Source of the DNA: Hyphomicrobiales bacterium
GTDB taxonomy: Bacteria; Pseudomonadota; Alphaproteobacteria; Rhizobiales; OSC116
Direction of reading: 5' to 3'
NCBI GenBank assembly: GCA_013214985.1
Contig: JABSRY010000190.1
Coordinates: forward strand, 1-5,521
Length of the DNA stretch: 5,521 bases
This document shows positions 5,009-5,521 of this stretch, one piece after another. The notes under the pieces are model-generated. The model worked only from the letters and a program-made list of their open reading frames with translations. It made no database searches and had not been told where the DNA came from. The translations under genes and the position numbers were made by a program. Within the stretch, counting starts at the first letter, position 1. The number at the start of each line of letters is the position of its first letter.

Positions 5009-5521
5009 ATGAGCAGCTTTGATACATTTTATACCGAAACCGCAATTAATACCGCCAAATTTGAAAGTTTAAACCGACATATTGATACAGATGTCTGTGT
5101 AATTGGTGCAGGTATGGCAGGTTTGAGCTGCGCTCAATCATTGAGAGACTTAGGCAAAAATGTCGTGCTACTTGAGGCCAAAGAAGTCGCATGGGGCGCT
5201 TCTGGAAGAAATGGCGGCTTTGTTTTTCCTGGTTATGCAAACGGGCAAGATTATATTGAACGAAAACTTGGTTTAAAGGCCGCGCAGAGTTTATTTTCAA
5301 TATCACTCGAAGGTGTTAAAATTATAAGCGATAACATTGAAAGATATAATCTTAATGGTGTCACCAAAACGCATGGCATATTATCGGTCATTCGTTATGA
5401 TAACGCACCGATGATCAGAGATCATTGTGTTAATATGCAACAAAAATATGATTACGAATTAGAATTTGTTGACCCCAGTGCAATGTCTAATTATGCACAA
5501 ACGGATTCCTATTTCCAAGGT
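5009..5521 (+). CDS. FAD-dependent oxidoreductase of the DAO family, 5' part (runs off the window)
   Basis: 171 codons open to the last base; the stop lies outside. After a short N-terminal extension (1-26) comes a dinucleotide-binding Rossmann unit: DVCVIGAGMAGL (28-39) with GxGxxG at 33-38, and VVLLEA with Glu56, the acidic residue expected to hold the adenosine ribose. The next motif, WGASGRNGGFVFPGY (62-76), is typical of the D-amino-acid oxidase/glycine oxidase superfamily, especially members like gamma-glutamylputrescine oxidase (PuuB/OrdL-like). These normally reach about 430 residues, so roughly 40 percent is present. The flavin domain is clear; the substrate cannot be told from this part, and an amine or amino acid is only likely. 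It is divergent from lgt and has its own promoter candidate with a repeat over the -35 box, suggesting regulated expression. It is probably cytoplasmic, since there is no signal peptide. Confidence 0.92.
   Translation, partial: MSSFDTFYTETAINTAKFESLNRHIDTDVCVIGAGMAGLSCAQSLRDLGKNVVLLEAKEVAWGASGRNGGFVFPGYANGQDYIERKLGLKAAQSLFSISLEGVKIISDNIERYNLNGVTKTHGILSVIRYDNAPMIRDHCVNMQQKYDYELEFVDPSAMSNYAQTDSYFQG

Noticed and set aside
5046..5306. 86-codon minus-strand ORF
   Set aside because: It is antisense to the FAD-binding region of the oxidoreductase, whose motifs are unmistakable.

Overview
The window looks like a chromosomal stretch of a moderately AT-rich Gram-negative bacterium, most likely an alphaproteobacterium. 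This rests on the lgt / MidA-family methyltransferase / pgeF order, which I recall as common in that class, and on the style of the encoded proteins. The first gene is visibly richer in G+C than the rest, and the intergenic DNA is very AT-rich. I saw no rRNA, tRNA, CRISPR array, insertion sequence or phage gene.

Layout. (1) Bases 1-597, plus strand: 3' part of a TIGR00266/AIM24-family gene whose beginning lies outside the window. (2) It converges on a minus-strand block that reads from right to left: lgt (prolipoprotein diacylglyceryl transferase), a MidA/NDUFAF7-like SAM-dependent methyltransferase 4 nt behind it, pgeF (peptidoglycan editing factor/laccase-domain protein) after a gap of about 120 nt, and 21 nt further on a gene for an RTX-type calcium-binding protein. 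The two convergent genes share a 12-bp perfect hairpin that also holds the end of the RTX gene. (3) Bases 4711-5008: an AT-rich divergent intergenic region with a good promoter candidate for each flanking gene, a tandem 9-bp repeat overlapping the rightward -35 box, and a possible very short minus-strand transcription unit (33 codons with a good Shine-Dalgarno sequence and an abutting hairpin plus T-run). (4) Bases 5009-5521, plus strand: 5' part of a DAO-family FAD-dependent oxidoreductase that runs off the right edge.

How the genes relate. Lgt and PgeF both serve the cell envelope (lipoprotein lipidation; fidelity of peptidoglycan precursors). The RTX protein is unusual because it carries an apparent lipoprotein signal peptide (lipobox LLTG-C, Cys34) in place of the usual signal-less, type I-secreted layout. 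It would therefore be a substrate of the Lgt encoded upstream on the same strand. The methyltransferase is a conserved neighbour whose bacterial substrate is not clear. The most interesting items are the lipoprotein-RTX architecture, with its internally duplicated 88-residue-period design, and the organisation of the divergent intergenic region. I found no convincing complete undescribed system.
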